Below, piece after piece: positions 7,366 to 16,086 of a stretch of DNA of 35,215 nucleotides (the stretch's first letter is position 1; the number at the start of each line of letters is the position of its first letter). A model generated the notes under the pieces. The model was not told the origin of the DNA, searched no databases, and worked only from the letters and a program-made list of their open reading frames with translations. The translations under genes and the position numbers were made by a program. The DNA lies in NCBI GenBank assembly GCA_017984835.1, contig JAGNYR010000015.1:1-35215 (forward strand), in the 5' to 3' direction. The DNA comes from Flavobacterium sp. (lineage in GTDB: Bacteria > Bacteroidota > Bacteroidia > Flavobacteriales > Flavobacteriaceae).

Positions 7366-8676
7366 ATGGGAACTTTTAAAATTGAAGGAGGCATTCAACT
7401 AAAAGGTGATGTGACACCACAAGGTGCTAAAAATGAAGCATTACAAATTTTGTGTGCCGTATTGTTAACTCCAGAAAAGGTAACAATAACAAACATACCA
7501 GACATTATTGATGTCAATAAATTGATTACCCTTTTAGGAAATTTGGGTGTCAAAATTCAAAAAATAGGAGCGGGAGCATACACATTTCAAGCCGATGAAG
7601 TAAATGTAGGTTACCTTGAAACAGAAGCCTTTAAGAAAGAAGGTGGATCTTTGAGAGGTTCTATTATGATTGTAGGTCCCTTGTTGGCTCGTTTTGGAAA
7701 AGGATACATCCCAAAACCTGGAGGAGATAAAATTGGAAGAAGAAGATTGGATACCCACTTTGAAGGATTCATCAATTTGGGAGCTAAATTTAGATACAAC
7801 AGAGAAGATCATTTCTATGGAGTGGAAACAGACGGTAGACTAAAAGGAGCCTACATGTTGCTGGATGAGGCATCTGTAACCGGTACAGCAAATATTGTAA
7901 TGGCTGCCGTGCTTGCTGAAGGAACTACGACCATCTACAATGCAGCTTGCGAACCTTATTTGCAACAATTATGCAAAATGATGAATGCCATGGGTGCAAA
8001 AGTTTCGGGCATTGGTTCCAATTTAATTACCATTGAAGGGGTTGAATCTATGGGAGGTTGCGAACATAGAATTCTTCCGGATATGATCGAAATTGGAAGT
8101 TGGATTGGTTTGGCAGCGATGACAAGAAGCGAAATTACAATCAAAAATGTAAGTTGGCCTAACTTAGGTGTTATTCCAAATACGTTTAGAAAATTAGGAA
8201 TCACATTAGAGCAAAGAGGAGATGATATTTACATTCCGGCTCATACCAATGGATACGAAGTAAAAACAGATATTGATGGTTCTATCTTAACCATTGCAGA
8301 TGCACCATGGCCTGGTTTTACTCCCGATTTGTTGAGTATCGTATTGGTGGTAGCTACCCAAGCAAAAGGAGATGTGTTGATTCATCAAAAAATGTTTGAA
8401 AGCCGTTTGTTCTTTGTGGATAAATTGATTGATATGGGTGCCAAAATCATGTTGTGTGATCCGCATCGTGCTGTAGTAATGGGACATAACTTTGAATCGC
8501 AATTGAAAGCAACGACGATGTCATCACCTGATATCAGAGCAGGAATTTCATTATTGATTGCTGCGCTTTCTGCCAAAGGAACGAGCACCATTCAAAACAT
8601 CGAACAAATTGATAGAGGTTACGAGCGAATCGATGAAAGACTTCGTGAACTTGGAGCCAATATTGTTAGAGTATAA
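7366..8676 (+). CDS. murA: UDP-N-acetylglucosamine 1-carboxyvinyltransferase, Asp-type
   Basis: 436 aa, full length for the inside-out alpha/beta barrel enzyme. It transfers enolpyruvate from PEP to UDP-GlcNAc, the first committed step of peptidoglycan synthesis. K22 in AKNEAL is the conserved substrate-binding Lys, and RGSIMIVGPLLARFG and ATSDI-type late motifs (MSSPDIRAG) are present. In the active-site loop PGGDKIG the usual Cys is Asp121 (codon 7726-7728). In other MurA enzymes this exchange keeps activity but removes the thiol that fosfomycin alkylates. I use the ATG at 7366; a TTG three codons upstream is less likely. A strong terminator follows. Confidence 0.97.
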   Translation: MGTFKIEGGIQLKGDVTPQGAKNEALQILCAVLLTPEKVTITNIPDIIDVNKLITLLGNLGVKIQKIGAGAYTFQADEVNVGYLETEAFKKEGGSLRGSIMIVGPLLARFGKGYIPKPGGDKIGRRRLDTHFEGFINLGAKFRYNREDHFYGVETDGRLKGAYMLLDEASVTGTANIVMAAVLAEGTTTIYNAACEPYLQQLCKMMNAMGAKVSGIGSNLITIEGVESMGGCEHRILPDMIEIGSWIGLAAMTRSEITIKNVSWPNLGVIPNTFRKLGITLEQRGDDIYIPAHTNGYEVKTDIDGSILTIADAPWPGFTPDLLSIVLVVATQAKGDVLIHQKMFESRLFFVDKLIDMGAKIMLCDPHRAVVMGHNFESQLKATTMSSPDIRAGISLLIAALSAKGTSTIQNIEQIDRGYERIDERLRELGANIVRV

Positions 8677-8706
8677 TTACTTTTTATTGGTAATAAATCA
8701 AATAAA

Positions 8707-8741
8707 TCCAAATTCCAACACCCTTGGAGTTTGGATTTTTT
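8707..8741 (+). terminator. Intrinsic terminator after murA
   Basis: TCCAAA-T-TCCAA (8707-8718) pairs with TTGGA-G-TTTGGA (8724-8735) around a 5-base loop, with one internal T/G position. Six T follow. It ends 10 bases before the next ATG. Confidence 0.8.
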
Positions 8742-8751
8742 AGTATAAAAA

Positions 8752-9519
8752 ATGGAACCTTATATTTTACTTTTTCTTTGTATTGCTTCTTTTTTCGCAG
8801 GATTTGTAGATGCGATTGTGGGCGGCGGCGGGTTGATTCAAACACCTGTTGCCTTGATTTTGATGCCCAACCTAGCTGTTTCTACCATCATAGGCTCGTT
8901 AAAAATACCTGCCTTTAGCGGAACCAGTTTTGCAGCTTTTCAATACCTAAAGCAGGTCAAAATGAATTGGAAATTGCTTTTTTCAATGGCGGTAGTTGCT
9001 TTTGTTTCGGCTTTTTTTGGTTCGATGTTGCTCACAGAAGTAAGCAATGATTTCATGAAACCTGTTTTGTTTTTTGTGCTTATAGGTTTGGCGATTTATA
9101 CCTTTTTCAAAAAAGACTTTGGTCAAAAAGAAGCACGTCACATCTCGAAAAAAAGGTTGTTTTATTACGCCTTGATTTTGAGTATTCTGATTGGTTTTTA
9201 CGATGGATTTATTGGTCCTGGAACGGGAAGTTTTCTTGTTTTAGGATTTGTTGCTTTGTTGGGTTTCGATTTTTTAAATGCTTCTGCCAATGCAAAAATG
9301 GTCAATTTAGCGACCAATTTTGGTTCTATTTGTCTATTTATAAGTAAAGGTAAAATCATGTGGAGTTTTGCAATTCCCATGGCTTTTTGCAATGCAATTG
9401 GAGGTTGGCTTGGAGCCAAACTAGCCATAGCAAAAGGAAATCAATTCATTCGCTATTTCTTTTTATTGATCGTAATTGGCACGTTGCTCCGTTTCGGATA
9501 TGATATTTATTTCCGATAG
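8752..9519 (+). CDS. TSUP family (TauE/SafE-like) membrane permease
   Basis: 255 aa with about seven or eight hydrophobic segments. FAGFVDAIVGGGGLIQTP near the N-terminus and the half-repeat GFYDGFIGPGTGSFLVLGF in the middle are the two TSUP signature loops. Members export or import small anions such as sulfite, sulfoacetate or thiosulfate across the inner membrane. The substrate here cannot be told. No sulfur-metabolism gene lies next to it. It follows the murA terminator, so it should have its own promoter, although none is clear in the 10 bases between. Confidence 0.9.
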   Translation: MEPYILLFLCIASFFAGFVDAIVGGGGLIQTPVALILMPNLAVSTIIGSLKIPAFSGTSFAAFQYLKQVKMNWKLLFSMAVVAFVSAFFGSMLLTEVSNDFMKPVLFFVLIGLAIYTFFKKDFGQKEARHISKKRLFYYALILSILIGFYDGFIGPGTGSFLVLGFVALLGFDFLNASANAKMVNLATNFGSICLFISKGKIMWSFAIPMAFCNAIGGWLGAKLAIAKGNQFIRYFFLLIVIGTLLRFGYDIYFR

Positions 9520-9564
9520 GGGTTGTTTTTATCCTTCAGTATTACAAATTAAAGATTGATTGTT

Positions 9565-12027
9565 TTACATTTTGAATCCAAACATAACACCATCTCCCTG
9601 AAAGCCATTTTGATAACTTCTCACATAATCAATTCGTAAAAAGCGGAATTTCCCCCAACCAATGTTGTCAAATCCAATTACGACCTCTTGGTAAGGTTTG
9701 AAATTGGGGATGTTTATTTGGTGAAATCCGCCAATCAAATTCCATTGAAGTTTGTTTAACAAAGGAATTTTATTCATGATGTATCCTTTGAAATTGTGTT
9801 CCAAGTGTGTTTCTATGTAAGCATCATTGGTAGAGTGTGAGTAATAGGGCAACAAATTGAATGCGTTCAAAGTTGAATTGGATGTAATCAAATGCGTAAG
9901 GTTTCCGTTGAAATGTTTGTAATCAATGAATGAAATATTTTGAGCGTTTACAAATTTACCCGCTTTCACTTTTAGTCCGAAATCCCCTTTGTTACCTATC
10001 GTTTTATAATAATCGATGCTTGCACCAAAATAATCGTAGTTCAAGTTTTTAGTGGTTCCGGCCATCGCTTTTTCATAGAATACAGTCAGACTTGGGTAAT
10101 CGTCATTTGACATGTTCAATTTGGCATTTGGTCGGGAAATGTATTTTTGGCCAAAATTAAAACGCGCTCCAACAGATGCTTTCACTAAATGATGGTTGCT
10201 GAAGGGTGTAGCAATAAAATCCAATGGCGCCAATGGGTTGTTTGAAGTATACAGATCTTCCGATTTTACAAAACTATAATCGGTGGTATTTTTCAGTGTT
10301 TTTCTATTTTCAAATGACAGCTTTCCAGACACAAAGATGCCGTTAATGGCTTCTCGTCCAAAGTTAAGGGTTGCAAATTCTTTGTTGTACAACTTCATGA
10401 AATTGTTTTTAAAGAGGAGCGTACTAGAGGTATTGATAAAAGCACTTATAGGTTCGTTGCTATTAAATTGTGCAACCGTACTTCCTCCTTTGAAACTGAT
10501 GTAAGCATTATTGATACTATTAAATTTGTGATAATAACTTCCTGTCACTCTCAGTCGATCATCAGAAAAACCATAATTAAATGTGCTTGAAATGGAGGTG
10601 TATTTTCCTTTTTCTGTATTATAGTTGGTATATGAAAACCCGCTATCTAGATTCCATCCCTGTACGGTGTTGAAAGACAACGACGATAAATTGAGAAGTC
10701 CTTGGTAATTAAAACTGTATTTTTTGAATGAATTTTTATAGTTGTACCCCGTGATGATATTGTGCCATTTGAACTTGTTTCCTTTGGCGTCAATCGAATC
10801 GAGGTATTTTTGTGATTTTCGAATGGTTTGAATACTGTCTTTTTTTACATAGTTCGTTAATTCCTCATCAGTTAATGGAACAGGTCTGTTTTCGGTCCAA
10901 AATGTATTTTCCTTTTTGTTTGCATTTTCTGCAAATTTCACCACTTCATTTTTGAATGTTTTTTTATCTATGGTAACCTCAAAATCGTAGTTGCTAAACA
11001 CGTGTGTAAATTTTCCATTGAAGGACATTCCAAAGATACCCGCATTAAAGTCGAGTGTTTGAATGTTTTTTGCCCAAAGTTTTGTTTTCGAATTGTAACT
11101 AAAATTTTGGGTGAGCTTCATGGTTTCAACAAAAGGTTGTTGCATGCGGTACCCTTTTATTTCAAAGTCGACGGCATAAATTTCCCACGAATCTTCTACA
11201 ATATAAATGTATCCTTCAAAAACGGGTTCTTTGTCTCTTTTTGCGCTGACTTTTATTTTATTGATGAGGTGTTCTTTTTCATCAAAAAAGGTGCTTTCCA
11301 ATTTGTATTTGTAGTAATTAAAGGCATTATCCGCAATAGGTGAGATCAAATTGATACCAAAATCGACGTAGTTTTCATAAAAATCATAATTGGCTCCAAG
11401 TGCTGTGTTGTAGCTAAAGCCATTGTCGTTTCCGGCTACTTTAGACGCAATAATTTCTTCGGTTAATTGATCGGGTTTTTTGAATTTTATTTTTGAAAAA
11501 GTTTCCGATTGATAGATGATGCCACTCCTTGTCGAGTCTAAATTTCCATCCAAATCACCTACCTCTTGACCCAAGATTTTTTTCGGAATGTCCTTTACTT
11601 TAAAGATCCCTCTTGAATAGAAGTCAGCAGAAAATTTACTTGTTTTTTTAGCGTTGTCTTTTCGGTCTTTGATGGCGCTTTTGATGATGTTATTGGCGGG
11701 ATTGTTGTTTTTACTCACCATTACTTCCTTCAATTGAAAGTCTTCTTCAATCAATGAAACATCAATTTTCTTGGGTGTTCCATCAAATGAAATGGTTTCT
11801 TTGTGGGTTTTGTATCCAAGGTATTGAAACAACAAAATGTAATTTCCGTTGGATTTAAAATTGAGCTCATATTTACCTACTTCGTTGGAAGTAGTTCCCA
11901 AATAGGTATCTTTTACGTAAATGTTTACAAAAGGAATCGGTTTGCCTGACTTGTCGGTAACAGTACCTTTAATTTGTCCAAAACTTGCTGCGGTAATAAA
12001 TAAGAATAATAGGAGTATACGTTTCAT
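9565..12027 (-). CDS. DUF5686 outer-membrane protein with carboxypeptidase-like regulatory domain
   Basis: 820 aa. The signal peptide MKRILLLFLFITAASFG is cleaved near residue 18. Residues 20-100 form a CarbopepD_reg-like beta sandwich (IKGTVTDKSGKPIPFVNIYV, then LGTTSNEVGKYEL). The rest is DUF5686: a predicted long beta-rich C-terminus with alternating aromatic residues, ending in WGKFRFLRIDYVRSYQNGFQ and a final FGFKM, as expected for an outer-membrane barrel. No function is known; the family is widespread in Bacteroidota and resembles a TonB-receptor-like architecture without a plug. It starts 17 bases after the aroQ stop, so the two are probably cotranscribed. Confidence 0.88.
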   Translation of the reverse strand: MKRILLLFLFITAASFGQIKGTVTDKSGKPIPFVNIYVKDTYLGTTSNEVGKYELNFKSNGNYILLFQYLGYKTHKETISFDGTPKKIDVSLIEEDFQLKEVMVSKNNNPANNIIKSAIKDRKDNAKKTSKFSADFYSRGIFKVKDIPKKILGQEVGDLDGNLDSTRSGIIYQSETFSKIKFKKPDQLTEEIIASKVAGNDNGFSYNTALGANYDFYENYVDFGINLISPIADNAFNYYKYKLESTFFDEKEHLINKIKVSAKRDKEPVFEGYIYIVEDSWEIYAVDFEIKGYRMQQPFVETMKLTQNFSYNSKTKLWAKNIQTLDFNAGIFGMSFNGKFTHVFSNYDFEVTIDKKTFKNEVVKFAENANKKENTFWTENRPVPLTDEELTNYVKKDSIQTIRKSQKYLDSIDAKGNKFKWHNIITGYNYKNSFKKYSFNYQGLLNLSSLSFNTVQGWNLDSGFSYTNYNTEKGKYTSISSTFNYGFSDDRLRVTGSYYHKFNSINNAYISFKGGSTVAQFNSNEPISAFINTSSTLLFKNNFMKLYNKEFATLNFGREAINGIFVSGKLSFENRKTLKNTTDYSFVKSEDLYTSNNPLAPLDFIATPFSNHHLVKASVGARFNFGQKYISRPNAKLNMSNDDYPSLTVFYEKAMAGTTKNLNYDYFGASIDYYKTIGNKGDFGLKVKAGKFVNAQNISFIDYKHFNGNLTHLITSNSTLNAFNLLPYYSHSTNDAYIETHLEHNFKGYIMNKIPLLNKLQWNLIGGFHQINIPNFKPYQEVVIGFDNIGWGKFRFLRIDYVRSYQNGFQGDGVMFGFKM

Positions 12028-12044
12028 CTGGAATTTGTTTTTAG

Positions 12045-12458
12045 TTAAAGGAATGATTGTATGGCTAGTTCGTAACTTTTGAGGCCAAACCCTAATATTA
12101 CGCCTTTTGCATAAGGTGAAATATAGGAATGGTGTCTGAATTCTTCTCGTGCGAAGGTATTTGAAATATGTACTTCAATTACAGGTGTTGTTACTGCTTT
12201 TACGGCATCGCCAATACCAATGGAGGTATGTGTATAGGCACCTGCATTTAAAACGATCCCGTCATAGTCAAACCCAAATTCTTGGATTTTTGATATGATT
12301 TCTCCTTCGATATTGCTTTGAAAATACTCAAAATGGATGAAGTTAAATTGCTCTTTTAATAAAGTAAAGTAATCTTCAAAAGTCTGACTTCCGTAAATTT
12401 CGGGTTCTCTTTTCCCTAATAAATTTAGATTAGGTCCATTGATGATGATGATTTTCAT
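12045..12458 (-). CDS. aroQ: Type II 3-dehydroquinate dehydratase
   Basis: 137 aa, the flavodoxin-like dodecameric enzyme of the shikimate pathway converting 3-dehydroquinate to 3-dehydroshikimate. INGPNLNLLGKREPEIYG holds N10, R17 and the catalytic Tyr22. LNAGAYTHTS and EVHISN (His95) complete the site with R106 of EEFRHHS. The usual NHEG is NIEG here, a position outside the core catalytic set and, from memory, variable in Bacteroidota. The gene is divergent from xerD (111-base gap) and upstream of the DUF5686 gene. Confidence 0.96.
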   Translation of the reverse strand: MKIIIINGPNLNLLGKREPEIYGSQTFEDYFTLLKEQFNFIHFEYFQSNIEGEIISKIQEFGFDYDGIVLNAGAYTHTSIGIGDAVKAVTTPVIEVHISNTFAREEFRHHSYISPYAKGVILGFGLKSYELAIQSFL

Positions 12459-12569
12459 AAGTGTATTATATTGAGTGATGTAAAAATAGAAAAAGCAATT
12501 CAGATATGGTGAGGTTTTAGAAAAGTTTATGATTTTTTAGTCTGAGTTAAATACTGTTACTTTGTAACT

Positions 12570-13466
12570 ATGAATTGGAATTCGTACATAAAAAGCTACC
12601 AGTCGTATTTGAAAATTGAAAGGGGATTGTCAAAAAACACCATTGATAATTATTCGTTCGATTTGGATCGATTGTGTACTTTTTTGAACGAAAATGCAAT
12701 GGAAGTATCTCCCATCAAAATCAATGAAACTCATATCCAGCAATTTGTATATGCTGTTTCCAAAGAAGTGAATGCACGATCGCAAGCGCGAATTATTTCG
12801 GGACTAAAAAGCTTTTTTTCTTATTTGGTTTTTGAAGATTTTAGAGCAGATTCTCCCATGGAATTGATTGAAGCACCTCGTTTGGGAAGGAAGTTGCCTG
12901 ATACACTTGCTGTGGAAGAGATCGATGCATTGATTGCTGCGATTGATTTGTCAAAACCCGAAGGAGAGCGCAACCGGGCCATGCTGGAGTTACTTTATGG
13001 TTGTGGCTTGCGTGTATCGGAATTGGTGACTTTGAAAATATCGGATTTATTTTTTGAGGAAGGATTTATTAAAATCACGGGAAAAGGGAACAAGCAGCGT
13101 TTTGTACCCATCAGTGAATTGACCATGAAGTACATTTCTCTGTATAGAAAAGAAGTACGTATCCATGTTGCCATACAAAAAGGATGCGAAGACACGTTGT
13201 TTTTAAATAGGAGAGGGAGGCAATTGACCCGAGCCATGATATTTACCATCATCAAGAATTTGGCGGTTGCAATCCATTTACAAAAGACCATCAGTCCGCA
13301 CACATTGCGTCATTCGTTTGCTACGCATTTGTTAGAAAACGGTGCCGATCTACGAGCGATTCAAATGATGTTAGGTCATGAATCTATTACCACTACCGAA
13401 ATATATGTGCATTTGGATCGAAAACATTTAACTCAGATTGTGAATCAATTTCACCCTAGGAAATAA
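12570..13466 (+). CDS. xerD: Tyrosine recombinase XerD
   Basis: 298 aa, the normal Xer length. The N-terminal SAM-like core-binding domain (1-105) is followed by the catalytic domain. The active-site set is complete: R148 (CGLRVSEL), K172 (GKGNKQR), H244 and R247 (HTLRHSFATH), H270 (LGHESITTT) and nucleophile Tyr279 (EIYVHL). With its partner or alone it resolves chromosome dimers at dif. The intact set, average length, and flanking housekeeping genes argue against a mobile integrase. No dif-like site was identified nearby. A perfect bidirectional terminator follows directly. Confidence 0.94.
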   Translation: MNWNSYIKSYQSYLKIERGLSKNTIDNYSFDLDRLCTFLNENAMEVSPIKINETHIQQFVYAVSKEVNARSQARIISGLKSFFSYLVFEDFRADSPMELIEAPRLGRKLPDTLAVEEIDALIAAIDLSKPEGERNRAMLELLYGCGLRVSELVTLKISDLFFEEGFIKITGKGNKQRFVPISELTMKYISLYRKEVRIHVAIQKGCEDTLFLNRRGRQLTRAMIFTIIKNLAVAIHLQKTISPHTLRHSFATHLLENGADLRAIQMMLGHESITTTEIYVHLDRKHLTQIVNQFHPRK

Positions 13467-13498
13467 AAAAAAAGACCTGCAATTGCAGGTCTTTTTTT
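13467..13498. terminator. Bidirectional intrinsic terminator between xerD and rny
   Basis: A7-GACCTGCAATTGCAGGTC-T7 forms a perfect 32-base inverted repeat with the 18-base core at 13474-13491. T-runs on both strands let it end both xerD (plus) and rny (minus). It starts directly after the xerD stop. Confidence 0.88.
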
Positions 13499-13515
13499 AT
13501 TCAAATTGAAGTATT

Positions 13516-15078
13516 TTATTTAGCGATATTTACCGCTCTAGTTTCTCTAATCACAGTGATTTTCACCTGACCTGGATACGTCATTTCTGTTTGGATTTTC
13601 TGAGAGATATCAAACGATAATCCAGATGCCATTTCATCACTTACTTTTTCGCTTTCTACGATAACACGTAGCTCACGACCTGCTTGAATAGCATAAGCAT
13701 TTTTAACTCCGTTGAATCCAAAAGCAATTTCTTCAAGATCTTTCAAACGTTGGATGTATGAATCAAGTACTTGTCTTCTTGCACCTGGTCTTGCACCCGA
13801 AATAGCATCACAAACTTGAATAATAGGAGAAATTAAGTATTTCATTTCTATTTCATCGTGGTGCGCTCCAATCGCGTTGCAAACTTCTTCTTTTTCACCA
13901 TATTTTTCTGCCCATTGCATTCCAAGTAATGCGTGAGGTAAATCACTTTCTGCATCGGGTACTTTACCAATATCATGTAATAAACCGGCACGTTTTGCTA
14001 ATTTTACATTCAAGCCTAATTCAGCTGCCATGATACCACAAAGTTTGGCAACTTCACGTGAGTGTTGTAACAAGTTTTGTCCGTAAGATGAACGGTATTT
14101 CATACGTCCAACTACTTTAATCAATTCTGGGTGAAGTCCGTGGATACCTAAATCAATTACAGTACGTTTACCAACTTCGATGATTTCGTCATCAATTTGT
14201 TTGGTAGTTTTAGCGACTACTTCTTCAATACGCGCTGGGTGAATTCTACCATCTGTAACCAATTTGTGTAAAGACAATCTAGCGATTTCTCTTCTAACTG
14301 GGTCAAAACAAGATAAGATGATGGCTTCCGGTGTATCATCAACAATGATTTCTACTCCGGTTGCAGCTTCAAGTGCACGTATGTTACGACCTTCACGGCC
14401 AATGATGCGTCCTTTTACGTCATCCGATTCAATGTTGAATACAGAAACGCAATTTTCAACCGCTTCTTCTGTTCCAACTCTTTGGATGGTTGAGATGATT
14501 ACTTTCTTAGCTTCTTGTGCAGCAGTAAGTTTGGCTTCTTCAATTGTTTCTTGAATGTGAGCCATTGCTTTGGTTTTAGCCTCTGCTTTTAAACTTTCGA
14601 TCAATTGGTCTTTTGCTTCTTCAGCAGAGAGTCCAGAGATCACTTCAAGTTGTTGTACTTGGCTTGCGTGAAGACGATCGATTTCGGCTTGTTTCTTTTC
14701 TAAGTGTTCAATTTTAGTTGTATATTCAACTGTTTTGGTTTCAAAATCATCATTGATTTTCTTTGCCTTAGATAACTCACTTGATACTTGAGATTCTTTG
14801 TCTCGAATTCTTTTTTCAACTTCGGCAAGTTTTTTATCCTTTGATAAAATTTCTTGTTCGTGTTGTGATTTTAATTCTAAAAATTTCTCTTTTGCTTGAA
14901 GTAATTTTGTTTGTTTTGTATTTTCTGCTTCGATATTAGCGTCTTTAATGATAGATGCTGCGTCTTTTTTAGCACTGGTCAAAACATTTGAGGCAGAAGA
15001 TTTTTCCATTACTTTGGCAATTGAAAATCCCCCAGCTACTCCAGCTACGATTCCGATAATTATAAATGTTATTGTCAT
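13516..15078 (-). CDS. rny: Ribonuclease Y
   Basis: 520 aa. An N-terminal transmembrane segment (about 1-22) anchors the enzyme to the inner membrane. A long charged coiled coil follows (about 30-150), then the KH domain with [19 protein letters not shown]. The HD phosphohydrolase domain comes next, with HSREVAKL and LLHDIGK, followed by IGAHHDEIE. RNase Y is an endoribonuclease that starts mRNA decay. The start ATG at 15078 gives the canonical membrane anchor. The gene lies about 25 bases after the end of the putative 6S RNA. Confidence 0.97.
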   Translation of the reverse strand: MTITFIIIGIVAGVAGGFSIAKVMEKSSASNVLTSAKKDAASIIKDANIEAENTKQTKLLQAKEKFLELKSQHEQEILSKDKKLAEVEKRIRDKESQVSSELSKAKKINDDFETKTVEYTTKIEHLEKKQAEIDRLHASQVQQLEVISGLSAEEAKDQLIESLKAEAKTKAMAHIQETIEEAKLTAAQEAKKVIISTIQRVGTEEAVENCVSVFNIESDDVKGRIIGREGRNIRALEAATGVEIIVDDTPEAIILSCFDPVRREIARLSLHKLVTDGRIHPARIEEVVAKTTKQIDDEIIEVGKRTVIDLGIHGLHPELIKVVGRMKYRSSYGQNLLQHSREVAKLCGIMAAELGLNVKLAKRAGLLHDIGKVPDAESDLPHALLGMQWAEKYGEKEEVCNAIGAHHDEIEMKYLISPIIQVCDAISGARPGARRQVLDSYIQRLKDLEEIAFGFNGVKNAYAIQAGRELRVIVESEKVSDEMASGLSFDISQKIQTEMTYPGQVKITVIRETRAVNIAK

Positions 15079-15100
15079 TTGTTTGTTAAAAATTAAATAT

Positions 15101-15262
15101 AAAAAAACCTACATCAGGCGATTGCATAAACTCGAATCGACAAGTTTTGAGCTAACTCACTGTTCAAGCTTTCTTCGCAAGGAAGACGTGCTTTAGTAGC
15201 GACGATTTACTCATTTTAATTTGTTAGTGTTGAGTTTACCAAAAATGTACTAATGTAGGCAG
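15101..15262 (-). ncRNA. ssrS: Probable 6S RNA (6S-Flavo-like)
   Basis: The gap between zapA and rny can form a long closed rod on the minus strand. CCTACATTAG (15250-15259) pairs with CTGATGTAGG (15108-15117), with one G-U. Further in, TAAACTC (15232-15238) pairs with GAGTTTA (15127-15133), and CTAAC/GTTAG can close the terminal arm over a CTTC/GAAG hairpin. Seven T follow the closing stem (15107-15101). Length (about 160), a rod with an open centre, an intrinsic 3' end and a position next to zapA all fit 6S RNA, which binds and sequesters housekeeping RNA polymerase. The 5' end is approximate, and no clear TAnnTTTG box precedes it. Confidence 0.6.
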
Positions 15263-15303
15263 TATTTTAGTGTATGATTGTAAGAACGTATGTAATCTAT
15301 GTA

Positions 15304-15597
15304 TTATTTTTTGAGATATTCATCAACCAAATTATTTAGTTTTGAGAGGCGTTCAAGTGATGCGGTTCCGTCAATGGCATTGTCTACTTTTTTTTGCTCC
15401 ACTTGTGATGCAAATTGTAAAGCGCACATGGCCAAAACATCTTGTTTGTCTCTTACTGCATAATTTTCTTCAAATTGCTTAATCATCGTATCAATTTTCT
15501 TTGAAGCGCTTCGCAAGCCCTCTTCTTGAGAGAAATCTACCGTTAAAGGGTAAATTCTATCAGCAATTGAAATTTTGATTTTTAGCTTTTCATCCAT
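15304..15597 (-). CDS. zapA: Cell division protein ZapA
   Basis: 97 aa. KLKIKISIADRIYPLTVD is the family's N-terminal beta hairpin. QEEGLRSASKKIDTMIKQF begins the helix, and DVLAMCALQFASQ leads into the C-terminal coiled coil (about 60-97). ZapA bundles FtsZ filaments at mid-cell. It follows the coiled-coil gene by four bases and precedes the putative 6S RNA, the neighbour relation known for ssrS in proteobacteria. Confidence 0.92.
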   Translation of the reverse strand: MDEKLKIKISIADRIYPLTVDFSQEEGLRSASKKIDTMIKQFEENYAVRDKQDVLAMCALQFASQVEQKKVDNAIDGTASLERLSKLNNLVDEYLKK

Positions 15598-15601
15598 AAT
15601 T

Positions 15602-15892
15602 TTAATCTGATAATTGCGCTATACAATAATCAATTTCACGAATTAATGAATTTATTTTCAGTTTTGTATCTCTTTTGTAATCTTCACTGCCTAATAATGA
15701 ATTGGCCATTTTTAATGATTCAAATTCAGATTGAAGCGTATCTAAAACTGCTTTCTGATTTTGGTTTGAAACGATAGATTTGTTTAATTCTAGTTGTAAC
15801 AATTGATTTTTTTCTTCCAAACTATCTATTTTTTGAAATAGTTTTTGAATTTTAAATTCAAGAGTATCAATTATTTCTACAATTTCACTCAT
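15602..15892 (-). CDS. Small coiled-coil protein, ZapB-like by position
   Basis: 96 aa, almost entirely helical with heptad-like spacing (FKIQKLFQKIDSLEEKNQLL, LDTLQSEFESLKM). No membrane segment or enzyme motif is present. It is directly upstream of zapA (four-base gap) and has its own full promoter. E. coli ZapB is also a short coiled-coil protein that works with ZapA at the division ring, so a shared division role is likely. That rests on context and composition, not on recognisable homology. Confidence 0.75.
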   Translation of the reverse strand: MSEIVEIIDTLEFKIQKLFQKIDSLEEKNQLLQLELNKSIVSNQNQKAVLDTLQSEFESLKMANSLLGSEDYKRDTKLKINSLIREIDYCIAQLSD

Positions 15893-15920
15893 TAGTGACT
15901 TAGTTCATTACTTAATCTTA

Positions 15921-15951
15921 CAAATTTATAATTCTCAATCTATTAAAGCAA
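15921..15951 (-). promoter_or_regulatory. Promoter of the ZapB-like/zapA operon
   Basis: On the minus strand TTG (15949-15951), 20 bases, then TAAATTTG (15921-15928). Predicted start near 15914, leader about 22 bases to the ATG at 15892. Confidence 0.7.
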
Positions 15952-16086
15952 TATTTTAACGAAAAAAATACTATTTTTTTTATTTGACGTTTTAAAATAG
16001 TATCATTCAGATAGTTAAGGATAGTTTGTTTATTTTATTTTTAGTTGTTACTTACTTTTTTTATTTTAGCAAAAATTATGATTCTG

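Noticed and set aside
10283..11343. Open frames antisense to the DUF5686 gene
   Set aside because: They are unlike any protein I know, lack promoters, and lie opposite a clear coding gene.
12570..13466. xerD as a mobile-element integrase
   Set aside because: Length and catalytic set are those of housekeeping Xer, and the flanks (aroQ, rny) are core genes.
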